The position numbers were made by a program, and so were the translations under genes. Below the pieces are notes generated by a model. The model searched no databases. It was not told where the DNA came from and was given only the letters and a program-made list of their open reading frames with translations. From positions 25,894,614-25,958,613 of the forward strand of contig NC_135557.1 of NCBI RefSeq assembly GCF_964340395.1: 64,000 bases of DNA. Direction: 5' to 3'. This stretch comes from Glandiceps talaboti. Its lineage: Eukaryota; Hemichordata; Enteropneusta; Spengelidae. Shown one piece after another: positions 53,301 to 63,265 of the stretch (position 1 is the first letter of the stretch; the number at the start of each line of letters is the position of its first letter).

Positions 53301-54287
53301 ACAGTATCTTAACCCTAATCCTGTTTTACCCAACATGTAATTTTTTATGTACAAACAAATACCCCCAACCCCCCAACCCCCCCCAACCCCAACCCCCACC
53401 AGTAGAAAGATTTAACTGGTTTTCAAAACACAAACTTGAAACTCAGTCCCTGCAATGGATCAATCTGTTGGCTAAGACTAAAGTATGCAGTCAAAAATGT
53501 CTGGTAATAATTTTTAAGTTTTTGTTTGAATAATTAGTTAATTTATTTTAATAATGTGCTCAGGTCTTTGATCATATCTTACTATAGCCACTATATCAAT
53601 AATATATATATAGTATATTTTCATTATATTATTACAGTTTGTGAGAAATCTTGGCTTTTATTTACATTTACTGTATTTGAACAAGAGAGCTTAATATTTT
53701 TGTGTAGTTTACATGTGTACATACCATCCATACATCCATCCATCCATCCATCCATCCATCCATCCATCCATCCATCCATCCATCCATCAATCAATCAATC
53801 AATCAATCAAAAGAATTTGTATATCCCAAACCCAAATACGACATAATGTTCTATGGCACTGAACTGGAACAAAAGTAGATCATTGTAAAAAGTTAGAAAG
53901 TTGTTGTAAACAGATATGTCATGATATTCTTCTTGAATTTAGCGACAGTGGGTAATGAATGAAGTTCAAGTGGTATATAATAAGGGCTGACAATGTCATT
54001 TATTTTCTGTATTTGTTGTCTTTTTCAATAATTATTTTATGAAATAAAAAGATTCTTCATAATCTATTTAAAATCTGGTTCTAATTAAGTCTTTTATAAA
54101 ACTTACAATATTATACTTTTGCTAAATATTAGACCACGACCTCCAAACAAAACAGTTCAAATTTATTGTATTCATATTTTTTCACTTATTTTAAAATAAT
54201 AAAATTGACAACAACAGTCGGCATTGGTAGTTGATACAACAAGGATACACACACAGCCATACACAGGCATATAATTTATTTCTACAA

Positions 54288-54351
<64 letters not shown>

Positions 54352-54448
54352 ACACACACACACACACATACACACACACATACACACACACACATACACA
54401 CACACACACATACACACACATACACACACACACACACACATACACACA

Positions 54449-54501
<53 letters not shown>

Positions 54502-57500
54502 CTGTAGAATGTACATCTATTTATAAAAGTATTATAATTGGAATTACAAACACTGGGATAGATCACTGGGATAGATCACATACTGGGATAGATCACTGGG
54601 ATAGATCACATACTGGGATAGATCACATACTGGGATAGATCACTGGCATTGATCACTGGGATAGATCACTGGGATAGATAGATAGATCACTGGGATAGAT
54701 CACTGGGATAGATCACATACTGGGATAGATCACTGGGATAGATAGATACATAGATAACATACTGGGATAGATCACTGGGATAGATCACTGGGATAGATCA
54801 CGTACTGGGATAGATCACTATGATAGATCACATACTGGGATAGATCACATACTGGGATAGATCACATACTGGGATAGATCACTGGGATAGATCACATACT
54901 GGGATAGATCACTGAGATAGACCACCTGGATAGATCACATACTGGGATTTGTCACTGGGATTACTAACAACTATTACAGTGTGTACATCTATAATTTCCA
55001 TGGATTTGTCACTGGGATTACTAACAATTATTACAGTGTGTACATCTATAATTTCCATGGATTTGTCACTGGGATTACTAACAATTATTACAGTGTGTAC
55101 ATCTATAATTTCCATGGATTTGTCACTGGGATTACTAACAATTATTACAGTGTGTACATCTATAAATTCCATGGATTTGTCACTGGGATTACTAACAATT
55201 ATTACAGTGTGTACATCTATAATTTCCATGGATTTGTCACTGGGATTACTAACAATTATTACAGTGTGTACATCTATAATTTCCATGGATTTGTCACTGG
55301 GATTACTAACAATTATTACAGTGTGTACATCTATAATTTCCATGGATTTGTCACTGGGATTACTAACAATTATTACAGTGTGTACATCTATAATTTCCAT
55401 GGATATAGCTATACCTGTGGTGAATAGTAGGACTCCTGTTTATCAGGTACTAAAACCCATTGTAGTATTTCACCAGTAAATCCGCTAAAAACTATCAACC
55501 TTGCTGTCTTCTCAACTTGAGAACCTTTCAGATATGAGATTAGTATATGAACAGTGTAAAACTATTACATTTGTGAGGGGAGAATACATATTATTACACA
55601 TGTACCTGAGATTATTTGCATTGGTGTGTACGCATTCTAGTGGTATTTTCACTGCAGTACAAAACCAAAATTATTATTGCATACCTGCAAGTAAATGATA
55701 TGCAAATGATATGCAAATGACAACGTGATCATTCACTACACACGAATTGCAGGAATGTGCTGCTATGTATGATTTTATGGAAATTGGTGTTTCAGATTAA
55801 CATATGCAATAATAACAGAACCCCATGCCATGTGACTTTCAGTGTAGGTACTCAGGGGTATTTACACTGGTGCTTGCAGTGTTTTCTGTAGCACTAACTT
55901 TCACTTGCTACAGAGACAGAGACAGAGACAGAGACAGAGACAGAGACAGAGACAGAGACAGAGACAGAGACAGAGACAGAGAACACTGCAAATACCCCAA
56001 TTACACCACACTTGCACTCATACGTCATAGGATAATGTCATCATAGTGCTTGATATGTTAGCAAGTCAGAATAGAAACTATGACAGTAATATGTTAGACA
56101 GTGTCACAATAACAAGTTTGTGGGAATAGAAAATATTATTATAGTAAATGTATATTAAGAAAGATCATAAAAAACAAGTGAGTATCTTAGAAAGTGACAA
56201 GTTTGTGAGAATAAAAACTTTGATTTTATAACCATGTAAGCAACAAGTTTAAAATGTCTACAACTAAACTAACTGTAAATCACTTGACTCTATATTGTTG
56301 TCTATTGTTGGGTTTCACATATTTCATGTCATGCCATTATGTCTACTAAATTCATGTCTTGCCATTATGTCTACTATAGTTACACTATTTCTAAAGCCTA
56401 AATTAAATCAGATTTCGTTTAGGGTCTATGGTTAAGTCATCACCAGATAGATGACTATGTAAATCTATATGCATTTGGATGATTTGCAGGCTTCATAAAT
56501 GTTACTGCCCTCTATGGTTATAATAACAATTTTAGATTACTTTTGTTTATTTCTATACTGTCCGGACTCATTCTTGTTACCAACTAAGGTCAGAAATTAA
56601 AGAAACCAAAATCCATTTCTTTTTACAAGTTTAGGTGAAAATTAATTTTAAAAAGTGGTTTCACTTCTTGTCCTTTGTTAATGACTGCATTTTTAGACAA
56701 ATAGCTATTATTACAAGGTCAAAAGACAGTTTAGTTTGAGAAAGTTGTTACTTGTTATTTGTGACCCTATCAAAATCATTTGGCTGATTTGCAGGCTTCA
56801 TAAATGTGACTGCCCTCTATGTTGAAAATACCATTATACATTACTTTTGTTTATTAAAAAAAATACACTTCTTTGTTATGCTGTCACAGCTGTAATCTAT
56901 CTATCAGGTTGTGAATATGAATTTATTATAATAAGATCATTGTTTGAAAGTGTTTGAATCAATTTATAAATATTGTAACTTTTGATATTTTAAGAATTAA
57001 TATTTATGAACTCTGGGGCTCATATAAATGGAAATTCTGGCTCACAAAGTCAAAAATTCTTTGGATATGTGAATCATAACACTTAACACCAGTTAACCAC
57101 CTTAAGATCCCTGGCAATGTCAATTAGACATTAGAAAATTCAGTATTCACAATTTTTTTGACTCTGTAAGTAAAGAATTTTCATTTGTAATTCTTAATAT
57201 CTATATTCAGACAAGTTATAAAAAGTCATAAACTGTGATTTGAATTTCATGATATCTGGATCATCATTGTTGTCTGAGGATCACCAGATAGTGACAAACT
57301 CTGAGTTTCAACTAGTAAATACTATTGCCTTGCTCTAAATATGTACTAATGTTTCACTGTCCTCATCAGTGAGATGCCTTAACAATCTAAGTTACAATGA
57401 AATTCACATGACAAGCGTGATCTTGAAAATCACAGTTGTGTCTATTCCTTTCACACAGGTCATTTGAATTTCATTGTATATACAGACATATGTAGCATAA

Positions 57501-60500
57501 CATTAATGAAAACCTTTACACAAAACTACATGACATCAAAGCAAAGCTGAACAATATAATCAAAAATATCACATAAAAAGGCAACTGAAAACTCATTCAA
57601 TATGCATGTATCATTATTATTGGATAAATCAAGAAACATTGCCATGGTAACTTAAGACTAAAGTGAAATATAATCTTCTTATATCACAAATCTCCACCCA
57701 CTCAGCTGATCAAATACCTACCGATCCCCTACTCCTATTTTCATCTATATTTTAGTTTTTTTACTATTCTTCCACTGGGAATAGGCCTGAAATACAAATC
57801 CACCTTGTCTGCCTACAAAATATATCACTAATGGCCGTTGTAGCATAAAGCAACATTCACTAAATTACAAAATAATCAAATGAGTTTGCAGTCTAAATTT
57901 TAGCACATTTTATTTTTTCCCTAAAGGTTTTCATTTCTATATATTTATTCAATATCTGTATAATCTGTATAAGTTCTGGTGAAATAAATTTCAATTCAAT
58001 TCAATTCACATGACTTAATTAATATCAGCTCATCTGACTATTTAACTATTGGGAACTTCACTGTCAACTATCAAAACCATTTGTGACATAGTCTCTGAAT
58101 TTTAAGTTTTTGACAAAAAAATTATAGATCTAATTTGCATATCACTGATGAGATCATCATATTCCAAACAATTTTTCATCTACACATCCCCAAAACATCC
58201 TATCAAATTTCAGCCCAATCTGCCCAATAGTTTCGAGTGAAAGATTTTTTACCCACCTAATTTGCATATCACTGATTGGATCATGTCCTCAACAATTCTT
58301 CATCTACACAGCCTTAGAAATATCCTATCAAATTTTGTCAACAACATAGAACTCACCTGGTTGTCTGAGAGGATCGCCTCCATGCATAACTAAGACATCT
58401 TGAACTCCATCAGAGTTCATATCTCTGATAAACTGTGGAGTGTATACATTACTAATCTTGACTTTAGATTCATGATCATCAAACTTCCACAATAATTCAC
58501 CACTAGCACCACTTACAGCATGGAATACCTACACAAGAGAATTATTATATACTGTAAGTGCTTTAATAGAAATATCTGCCTTCTGGTATAATATGGCATG
58601 TATTATATTATACCAGTATATTGATGGCATAAATCGAGAGATCTGATTGGTCTAGACATCGAACTAGCACGTCTAAAATGAGTGATAATGCACAGTTGCA
58701 CGCGTCCAAATTTTGATGTTCACTGTTCATCTACGAACAATGTAGTCCGTGCAGGGGTGGGGGCGCAAATGAAACCAGAAAATGTCACGTCTTAACTTGT
58801 TTACGATATTTTCAATATACTGGTATAATATAATAGAGATAAACCACCCCTGGGAATGGAATACCACTCGGTTTTGACCAGTGAACTCAATATATGCACA
58901 ATCTATCGCTCATGCATATATTTCATTCACTGGTCAAAACCTCTTGGTATACCATCCCCAGGGGTGGTTTATTGCTTAAATAATCTTTATTCATCCAAAT
59001 ATATCAACATTCAGAAATTTGTTGAATGTCACCACTTAGAAGTGACCCTAGTGCCCTAAAGTTGAAGGAGGAAACCATATATTATATAAACCAACAGTCT
59101 TTATTATTATTACGGTACGTTGTTTGGCAGGGTCAAACTGAGCATTACCTTTCTTACATACAGACCTGTTTACAATCAAAGTTTAAGTGTTGTACATGAT
59201 TGTGCAGTAAACACTAGGTAAGGTAACATATTGCCTTATATGGCATGATTCATCCTATACCTGTTATCACCCAATCTACATATTGCCTTATATGACAACA
59301 CCTACCCCAGCCCTGCCACGACCCAATCAACATATTGCCTTATATGGCAACACTTACCCCAGCCCTGCCACCACCCAATCTACATATTGCCTTATATGGC
59401 AACACTTACCCCAGCCCTGCCACCACCCAATCAACATATTGCCTTATATGACAACACTTACCCCAGTCCTGCCACCACCCAATTTACATATTGCCTTATA
59501 TGGCAACACTTACCCCAGCCCTGCCACCACCCAATCAACATATTGCCTTATATGGCAACACACCCCAGCCCTGCCACCACCCAATCTACATATAGCCTTA
59601 TATGGCAACACTTACCCCAGTCCTGCCACCACCCAATCAACATATTGCCTTATATGGCAACACTTACCCCAGCCCTGCCACCACCCAATCAACATACTAG
59701 TATTGCCTTATATGGCAACACTTACCCCAGTCCTGCCACCACCAAATCAACATATTGCCTTATATGGCAACACTTACCCTAGCCCTGCCACCACCCAATC
59801 AACATATTGCCTTATATGGCAACACTTACCCCAGCCCTGCCACCACCCAATCAACATATTGCCTTATATGGCAACACTTACCCCAGCCCTGCCACAACCT
59901 AATCAACATATTGCCTTATATGGAAACACTTACCCCAGCCCTGCCACCACCCAATCAACATATTGCCTTATATGGCAACACTTACCCCAGCCCTGCCACC
60001 ACCCAATCTACATATTGCCTTATATGGCAACACTTACCCTAGCCCTGCCACCACCCAATCTACATATTGCCTTATATGGCAACACTTACCCTAGCCCTGC
60101 CACCACCCAATCAACATATTGCCTTATATGGCAACACTTACCCTAGCCCTGCCACCACCCAATCAACATATTGCCTTATATGGCAACACTTACCCCAGCC
60201 CTGCCACCACCCAATCAACATATTGCCTTATATGGCAACACTTACCCTAGCCCTGCCACCACCCAATCTACATATTGCCTTATATGGCAATACTTACCCC
60301 AGCCCTGCCACCATCCAATCTATATATTGCCTTATATGGTAACACTTACCCCAGCCCTGCCACCACCCAATCAACATATTGCTTTATATGGCAACACTTA
60401 CCCTAGCCCTGCCACCACCCAATCAACATATTGCCTTATATGGCAACACTTACCCCAGCCCTGCCACCACCTAGACAATCTCTGACACCATCACTATCAA

Positions 60501-63198
60501 TGTCTACATTACAGTTCAATGCAAAGACTTCATGCTCTGTATAATGTCTCCATAATTCTTGTCCAGTTTTTCCATTCAGTGCTAGAAGTCCTCCAAGACA
60601 GGGATGAGATCCATTAAAGTAAAGGTCGCAGAGAATTGGCTCAGCAAAGTAACGATCAGCACCTATCGTAAAGATCACAGAGAACAGACTCAGTAATGTA
60701 ACAATCAACACCTATCGTAAAGGTTACAGAGAATAGACTCAGTAAAGTAACAATCAGTACCTATCGTAAAGAACACACAGAATAGGCTCAGTAAATTAAC
60801 AATCAACACCTATCATAAAGGTCGCTATAAGTAAACTAAGTGACAGGAAATGTTAAAGATTTTCAATTCTGAAGTATATACTACCAGGTACATATTTTAT
60901 TTAAAATAAATTGATTTTAGATCCTGAAAAAGACTTTTCATGTAAAATCAAACTAATAGAAATAAATTTATAAGGTATACTGAAGGACTTGTTGACTTTT
61001 AATTAAACCCAAATTAACATATTTTCAAGGCCATATCTCCACTGACTACAGTTTTCACAACAAACTCACACATATTACGTTAAGCAGAGTTGATCCACTT
61101 ACTGAGGTCAACAGCAGAAGTGTCTGACAAGTGAAAGTTGATCTTTTCTGTCAACTAGATTGAATACCCTCATGATATACTTTAGGTTCTGTGATAATGT
61201 TATTCCATGATGAGACAGACAAAACCCATTAGTAGGAATAATCAGCAGACGTTGAGTCACTGTAATCTTTATTTGTGATAACTGTACATTTGGACAGGTG
61301 TATGACTTAATATGACTTGTGGGAATCACATCAACAGTGAAAGTAAAGCCTTAAGAAATAAGAAACTGATTACGCCAATCACTGGGGAATGCAATAACAT
61401 ACTGACTCTATATATCGGTATTCAAACTACAGGTATTGTGTTGTGTCCAAGAGTGATACACGATATTACCATGGCGCCGTACTATTTAGAGAGTAATTTG
61501 TATGAGAGAATAAATCTACAGCAAAGGTCTCCTACATCTGAGAAGTGATTCAAGTATATTCAAGGGACATGGGTTAGATCTGAACATTTTATAAGCATAT
61601 CTTTTGCTCTATATGAAGAATTACTGTACCATGCACTGAGCAAAGTTGAATAAAAAAATATGGGTTATCCAAGTTATACCCAGGTTGTTCTATGTCACAG
61701 CCAACAACGCATGTCTATGTCACAACAATGCATGTCTATGTCACAACAATGCATGTCTATGTCACAACAATACATGTCTATGTCACAACAATACATGTCT
61801 ATGTCACAACAATACATGTCTATGTCACAACAATACATGTCTATGTCACAACAATGCATGTCTATGTCACAACAATACATGTCTATGTCACAACAATACA
61901 TGTCTATGTCACAACAATGCATGTCTATGTCACAACAATACATGTCTATGTCACAACAATACATGTCTATGTCACAACAATGCATGTCTATGTCACAACA
62001 ATGCATGTCTATGTCACAACAATACATGTCTATGTCACAACAATGCGTGTCTATGTCACAACAATGCATGTCTATGTCACTGGTTCTGCTGTGTTTGAAA
62101 TATGAGTCAAGACATTAAAAATTACGACTCCTAACAATATCACCTTACATCACTCGTATTTTCCTTGGCTGGATAATGAAAAATATTGGGAATAATTGTC
62201 TACAAGCATGATTTTTTCATTGGGATGACTAATGGAAATTTTGAAAATTTTGAACAAAGCGCAATCAATGTTGTCATGATGTAAAACAACAAGGGTATAA
62301 AATCCCTTACTTTTAGTTTGAATGTCTTCAACTTGGCTTGCATGAGGCGTAAGATTACGTGTTATGGAGCACGTAACATGGTTGTGAATTGACAGGTGTT
62401 AATTTTATATGTGTGTGTAAATCTAAGTACAAAATGAACTTTTAGTTTCCTACTAAGAGCTGGACATTACAACAAGAATTGATTATAAACTGCCTACAGC
62501 AAACAAACCTTCATGGCAATGTTTGTGCTGGTCCCCATTATCGATAATGTCTTGGATAGCTTGAAATCAGAATATGAAATTAGAATATGAAATTAGTCAA
62601 ATAAATCAAAAATATTATCCAGACCTACATGTGGGAAAACAGACAGGTGGAACTAAAAAGATTAAAATCGTAATGTTGGTAATTGATTGTAATGTTGTCA
62701 TAGCAACCACTTACCTGTTGCAAACCCCATCACGACATCAGGTGTCCCATCTTTATTGACATCGTTCAACCTGAAAGCAGACTCTGTTAACATTTGATGA
62801 AGCGTATGAGTCCAAATTTCCTCCACCTCAAAATGAGAACATCCGATGATCTGATCTTCCATTTTATCATCTATGTTGTCATGGTAACTGCTGCTTAGAT
62901 GATCTTTCATCAGTACATTTATCAGCTGGAGACTAAGGAAAGCCATACCGATCAGAAGCAGAATAAGAAGGACAAGATAAATGATGGCTTTGATGACAGC
63001 CTCTCTATGTAAATGATACCCCTTTCTTCCATATGTATGTTCAGGTACTTTAGTTCGTTTCCGTGGTGACATGAGAGGTCTGATGATGGTAGCTTGAGGA
63101 GCAGAGAATAGCTCATCCTCATCTTCTTCTTCTTCTTCTTCTTCATCATCAGTGTAAATATCTTCTTCCGTGTTACTCACTTTTGTGTATGTAGACAT
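34065..63198 (-). CDS. FAM234/ITFG3-like type II membrane protein, 12 exons, complete
   Basis: Exons in transcript order: 63198-62715, 60662-60454, 58528-58357, 55524-55415, 45364-45248, 42674-42493, 42383-42287, 38832-38652, 37924-37799, 37183-35480, 35164-35099, 34300-34065. All have GT/AG borders and agreeing phases, giving about 1227 residues. Residues 69-92 are a membrane helix after an acidic cytosolic N terminus. Repeated D-x-[DN]-x-DG beta-propeller motifs follow: [44 protein letters not shown]. Stretches [33 protein letters not shown] and [14 protein letters not shown] match recalled FAM234B. Vertebrate FAM234 proteins are about 550-620 residues with poorly known function; this one is doubled by exon 10. 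Intron 4 hosts an opposite-strand gene. FAM234A and FAM234B cannot be separated by eye, so no symbol is given. Confidence 0.93.
34495..34618 (+). repeat. 29-bp minisatellite, four copies
   Basis: CACACTGGAACTCACATGGC plus ATTGGGTTC, in the FAM234-like intron between exons 11 and 12. Confidence 0.93.
35050..35105 (-). repeat. Two-copy donor duplication at FAM234-like exon 11
   Basis: Minus strand AGACA|GTAAGTA occurs at the real donor (exon end 35099) and again 35 bases downstream (near 35064), with TATAAACTAA-type sequence after both. Confidence 0.8.
35480..37183 (-). CDS. FAM234-like giant exon 10 with lineage-specific disordered insert
   Basis: 1704 bases encode residues 560-1127. Only the two ends resemble the family: [13 protein letters not shown] at the start, and [20 protein letters not shown] through [15 protein letters not shown] at the end. 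About 430 residues in between are low-complexity and charged. They include four PYPGY/PYQG units around GLPYPGY, two 11-residue units [11 protein letters not shown] and several dibasic clusters ([17 protein letters not shown]) resembling proprotein-convertase sites. The segment is extracellular if the type II topology holds. The single uninterrupted frame supports coding. Confidence 0.85.
37976..38190 (+). repeat. (CAGA)n/(CAGG)n microsatellite
   Basis: About 210 bp of CAGA with CAGG interruptions in the FAM234-like intron 8. Six-frame openness is a composition effect. Confidence 0.98.
39165..39270. repeat. C-run, A-run and (AAAC)n tract
   Basis: A C-run, an A-run and then CAAA/AAAC repeats to about 39262. 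Possibly the tail of a minus-strand retroelement; no body recognised. Confidence 0.7.
39345..42286 (-). repeat. 29-bp minisatellite of about 100 copies starting at the FAM234-like exon 7 donor
   Basis: About 2.9 kb of head-to-tail 29-mers. Plus-strand unit: CCAGTGTTCAGTTGTGCTAA then CAAATTACC. On the gene's strand each unit begins GTAATTTGTTAGCAC, identical to the first intron bases at the donor after exon 42383-42287. Main variants are CC/TC/TA before AGTG and C/T in GTGCTAA. Blocks of variants recur together, suggesting expansion of multi-unit segments. No spacers, so not a CRISPR array. Confidence 0.98.
42680..43670. other. FAM234-like intron 5, no extra gene seen
   Basis: Two similar stretches near 43002 and 43073 (CTACCTGAGTTCC...AGGT) may be a diverged duplication. 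Nothing else recognised. Confidence 0.55.
43680..44345 (+). repeat. About 20-bp minisatellite AAATTGTCATGTAATATA with (AT)n core
   Basis: About 30 units of AATTGTCATGTAATATATAT with variable AT length. A run of about 90 bp of pure AT sits at 44105-44195. Confidence 0.95.
44410..45245. mobile_element. Foldback element copy 2, interrupted, with 24-bp tandem tail at a donor
   Basis: The left arm (AACAAACAGTGAAAGTAAAC, GGATTAATAACACTTGGCTC) and inner arms resemble 33313-33693. The right arm (GCCAAGTGTTATTAATTCAA) is displaced to about 45083 by some 390 bases of other sequence. The right end passes into four or five 24-bp units (TGTCACTGGTTGTAAATGCT). The last abuts the donor of FAM234-like exon 5 (exon end 45248). 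Confidence 0.7.
45460..46690 (-). repeat. 21/27-bp minisatellite upstream of a FAM234-like acceptor
   Basis: About 57 units of GGTAAACTGAATTCTATATAT with an optional GGCATT insert. The units are multiples of three, so open frames of 389 and 349 codons arise on opposite strands; neither is a gene. On the gene strand each unit contains an acceptor-like ATTCAG. It starts about 95 bp from the exon 5 acceptor. Confidence 0.97.
46703..46842 (+). repeat. (CAGA)n/(CAGG)n microsatellite
   Basis: About 140 bp directly following the 21-bp array; similar to 37976-38190. Confidence 0.97.
46885..46995. mobile_element. MITE-like element with CTGTAAG inverted ends, copy 2
   Basis: CAGTCTGTAAGGTATGACG at the left and ACTATCTTACAGTCTAAT at the right. 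The interior GAGGCCAGTGAGAGCAGAAC matches the element at 20448-20560. Confidence 0.65.
47311..47378 (-). mobile_element. tRNA-like SINE head
   Basis: On the minus strand a box A-like TGGCCGAGAAG is followed about 35 bases later by a box B-like GGGTTTGAACCCC with a paired T-arm. The acceptor arms do not pair, so it is not a functional tRNA. I see no clear tail. Confidence 0.5.
47560..47875 (+). repeat. Two short tandem repeats
   Basis: Two copies of GAAATCAGTTCTTTGTAATG...AGAGAGTGTG (47565-47660), and three copies of about 42 bp, GTGTGTGGGTGGAATGAAAA (47735-47865). A G-run lies near 47906. Confidence 0.85.
48005..48060 (+). mobile_element. 3' end of a retroelement with TTCTA tail
   Basis: TAGTTTTCTTAACAGATGCA followed by ATAAAGATTCTATTCTATAG is the reverse complement of 52560-52625. 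The two are copies of the same element end in opposite orientations. Confidence 0.6.
48060..49070. other. FAM234-like intron 4, upstream of the nested beta-trefoil gene
   Basis: Holds two to three copies of TATAATCAGTACTCCTTAGC (48587-48660) and a G-run of about 25 bases (48705-48729). No gene recognised. Confidence 0.6.
49079..49086 (+). promoter_or_regulatory. TATA box of the nested beta-trefoil gene
   Basis: TATAAAAG lies about 210 bases before the predicted start codon and 857 bases before the acceptor at 49936. A transcription start near 49110 would give a first exon of about 190 bases ending at the donor CCACAG|GTTAGT (49299). It is the only strong TATA element I noticed next to a gene here, and suits an inducible gene. 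Confidence 0.55.
49287..50886 (+). CDS. Candidate leaderless cytokine-like protein with IL-1/FGF-type beta-trefoil C terminus
   Basis: Exons 49287-49298 (first exon, probably from about 49110), 49936-50233 and 50543-50886 join in frame to 215 residues. An in-frame TAG lies upstream of the ATG; Met at 49942 is an alternative start. There is no signal peptide. Residues 1-60 form a pro-like segment with acidic [13 protein letters not shown] run of about 18 Gln (CAA repeat) ends near residue 80. The last 130 residues contain [37 protein letters not shown] and [11 protein letters not shown]. The order F-x-Y-x-R ... [ST]-[FY]-E-S-[AV]-x-Y-x-G-[WY]-[FY]-L-C ... F-x-F is the final trefoil signature of IL-1-family cytokines as I recall it, without the usual Pro. 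FGF or ABFB-type trefoils are alternatives. Confidence 0.6.
50262..50385 (+). repeat. (CTAT)n/(CTGT)n microsatellite
   Basis: Tetranucleotide runs of CTAT, CTGT and CATC in the last intron of the beta-trefoil gene, starting about 28 bases after the donor at 50234. Confidence 0.96.
50898..51006. mobile_element. Palindromic insertion with 11-bp direct repeats and (CGAAA)n core
   Basis: CCCTATTTTTG at 50898-50908 and 50996-51006 flanks an 87-base near-perfect palindrome (GCTAATGGTAATCAG ... CTGATTACCATAAGC). Its arm continues as GAAACGAAAC and pairs with GTTTCGTTTT. It lies 12 bases after the stop codon, so the transcript would fold a long 3' UTR hairpin. Confidence 0.85.
51147..51550 (+). repeat. 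About 110-bp tandem repeats, four copies
   Basis: Each copy has TTGGAATAGTCCAGCTTxGT, GGGTGATACCATTTTACAAT and CAATCCTATACCTTCCCTAC. The last copy is more diverged. Confidence 0.9.
51560..52500. other. FAM234-like intron 4, no gene recognised
   Basis: AT-rich. Contains short G-rich imperfect repeats near 52329 and 52376 (GGGGGAGGGGGA...GAGGCTGAAA). Confidence 0.55.
52508..52640 (-). mobile_element. Retroelement 3' end with (TAGAA)n tail
   Basis: About 18 TAGAA pentamers followed by TCTTTATTGCATCCGTTAAG. Reversed, this is a 3' end with AATAAA and a (TTCTA)n tail, matching 48005-48060. The pentamer run is thus probably an expanded element tail. Confidence 0.7.
52680..52835 (+). repeat. 49-bp minisatellite, three copies
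   Basis: AGAACGTATATTACAGTTAA plus TTTGGATGGTTTAGCAGTGATTTCAT, three copies. The sequence after it has two copies of AAACAGATCTGAAATATTAC-type sequence (52910-53100). Confidence 0.93.
53730..53812 (+). repeat. (CATC)n/(AATC)n microsatellite
   Basis: About 60 bp of CATC followed by AATC units. Confidence 0.97.
54289..54500. repeat. (CA)n/(CACATA)n microsatellite
   Basis: About 210 bp of CA with CATA interruptions. Open frames on both strands are artefacts. Confidence 0.98.
54545..54945 (+). repeat. GGGATAGATCACTGGGATAGATCACATACT satellite
   Basis: Alternating 15-17-bp units of CTGGGATAGATCA with or without CATA, passing directly into the 57-bp array. Confidence 0.93.
54945..55405 (-). repeat. 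57-bp minisatellite beginning about 10 bp after the FAM234-like exon 4 donor
   Basis: Eight copies of GATTTGTCACTGGGATTACT plus AACAATTATTACAGTGTGTA and CATCTATAATTTCCATG. The nearest copy ends about 10 bases from the donor (exon end 55415). The period is 19 codons, so frames stay open on both strands; the exon's own frame meets TAG immediately. Confidence 0.97.
55909..55982 (+). repeat. (CAGAGA)n microsatellite
   Basis: About 12 units in the FAM234-like intron 3. It is flanked by an imperfect inverted repeat (CAGTGTTTTCTGTAGC before, AGAGAACACTG after), and GGTATTT/AATACC match further out. A hairpin origin is possible. Confidence 0.9.
56040..58340. other. FAM234-like intron 3, no gene recognised
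   Basis: Holds a 75-bp duplication about 310 bp apart (GATTTGCAGGCTTCATAAAT near 56480 and 56787). A retroelement-like tail AAATAAATTTCAATTCAATTC lies near 57980-58008, and TAATTTGCATATCACTGAT is duplicated near 58132 and 58259. Confidence 0.6.
58600..58978 (-). mobile_element. Composite foldback element, copy 2 (reverse orientation)
   Basis: The module with TATTATACCAGTATATTGA inverted ends (58600-58835) is followed by the hairpin AAACCACCCCTGGGAATGG...CCATCCCCAGGGGTGG (58840-58975). It is the reverse complement of 11312-11662, except for a longer hairpin loop (about 45 bases). No coding capacity. Confidence 0.85.
59225..60470 (-). repeat. 52-bp minisatellite carrying the donor of FAM234-like exon 2
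   Basis: About 24 copies of a 52-bp unit. On the gene strand each reads GGTGGTGGCAGGGCTGGG|GTAAGT, repeating the last 18 exon bases and the donor of exon 60662-60454; a few copies have substitutions. The intronic frame meets TAA within six codons. The plus-strand open frames are composition artefacts. Confidence 0.97.
60612..60830 (-). repeat. 49-bp repeat carrying the acceptor of FAM234-like exon 2
   Basis: Acceptor plus exon start (GATAG|GTGxTGATxGTTAC) recurs at 60662 (real), 60711, 60760 and 60809, exactly 49 bases apart. Each copy includes about 44 exon-derived bases ending TCTCTGxxACCTTTA. Copies are more diverged than those in the donor array. Confidence 0.93.
60840..61680. other. FAM234-like intron 1, no gene recognised
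   Basis: Short open frames only, without splice or similarity support. Confidence 0.55.
61690..62085 (+). repeat. 21-bp minisatellite, about 18 copies
   Basis: Unit CATGTCTATGTCACAACAATG with a G/A variant. A seven-codon period keeps four frames open; not coding. Confidence 0.97.
62150..62345 (+). mobile_element. Dispersed foldback repeat family, copy 3
   Basis: CTCGTATTTTCCTTGGCTGG through GGAAATTTTGAAAATTTTGA and CATGATGTAAAACAACAAGG matches the copies at 14757 and 21185. It ends GGCTTGCATGA. Confidence 0.65.
62715..63198 (-). CDS. FAM234-like first coding exon
   Basis: Start ATG at 63198-63196 in AGGATGTC. It encodes 161 residues: an acidic run at residues 15-30, a basic patch SPRKRTK, the type II signal-anchor ([20 protein letters not shown]) and the first propeller blade ending MGFAT. 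A probable acceptor TTTCAG|GTGTAT just above 63265 suggests a separate 5' UTR exon beyond it. Confidence 0.92.
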
Positions 63199-63265
63199 CC
63201 TCTGATATGACTAAAACAATCTTTGATATGAAGCAGTCACGGGGAAAAAACTGTTCTTTATACAC
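63199..63265 (-). other. Presumed 5' UTR of the FAM234-like gene
   Basis: From the start codon up to a likely acceptor ACATTTCAG (AG at 63266-63267). The transcription start and promoter would be further upstream, possibly beyond the window. Confidence 0.45.

Noticed and set aside
54949-55479. Frames of 148-176 codons on both strands
   Set aside because: 57-bp satellite; only the 55415-55524 minus-strand exon is real.
59283-60485. Overlapping frames of 90-290 codons with [10 protein letters not shown] repeats
   Set aside because: Antisense translation of the 52-bp donor array.
61646-62118. Frames of HNNACLC/SQQCMSM repeats resembling Cys- or Gln-rich proteins
   Set aside because: 21-bp satellite open in four frames with no flanking gene signals.
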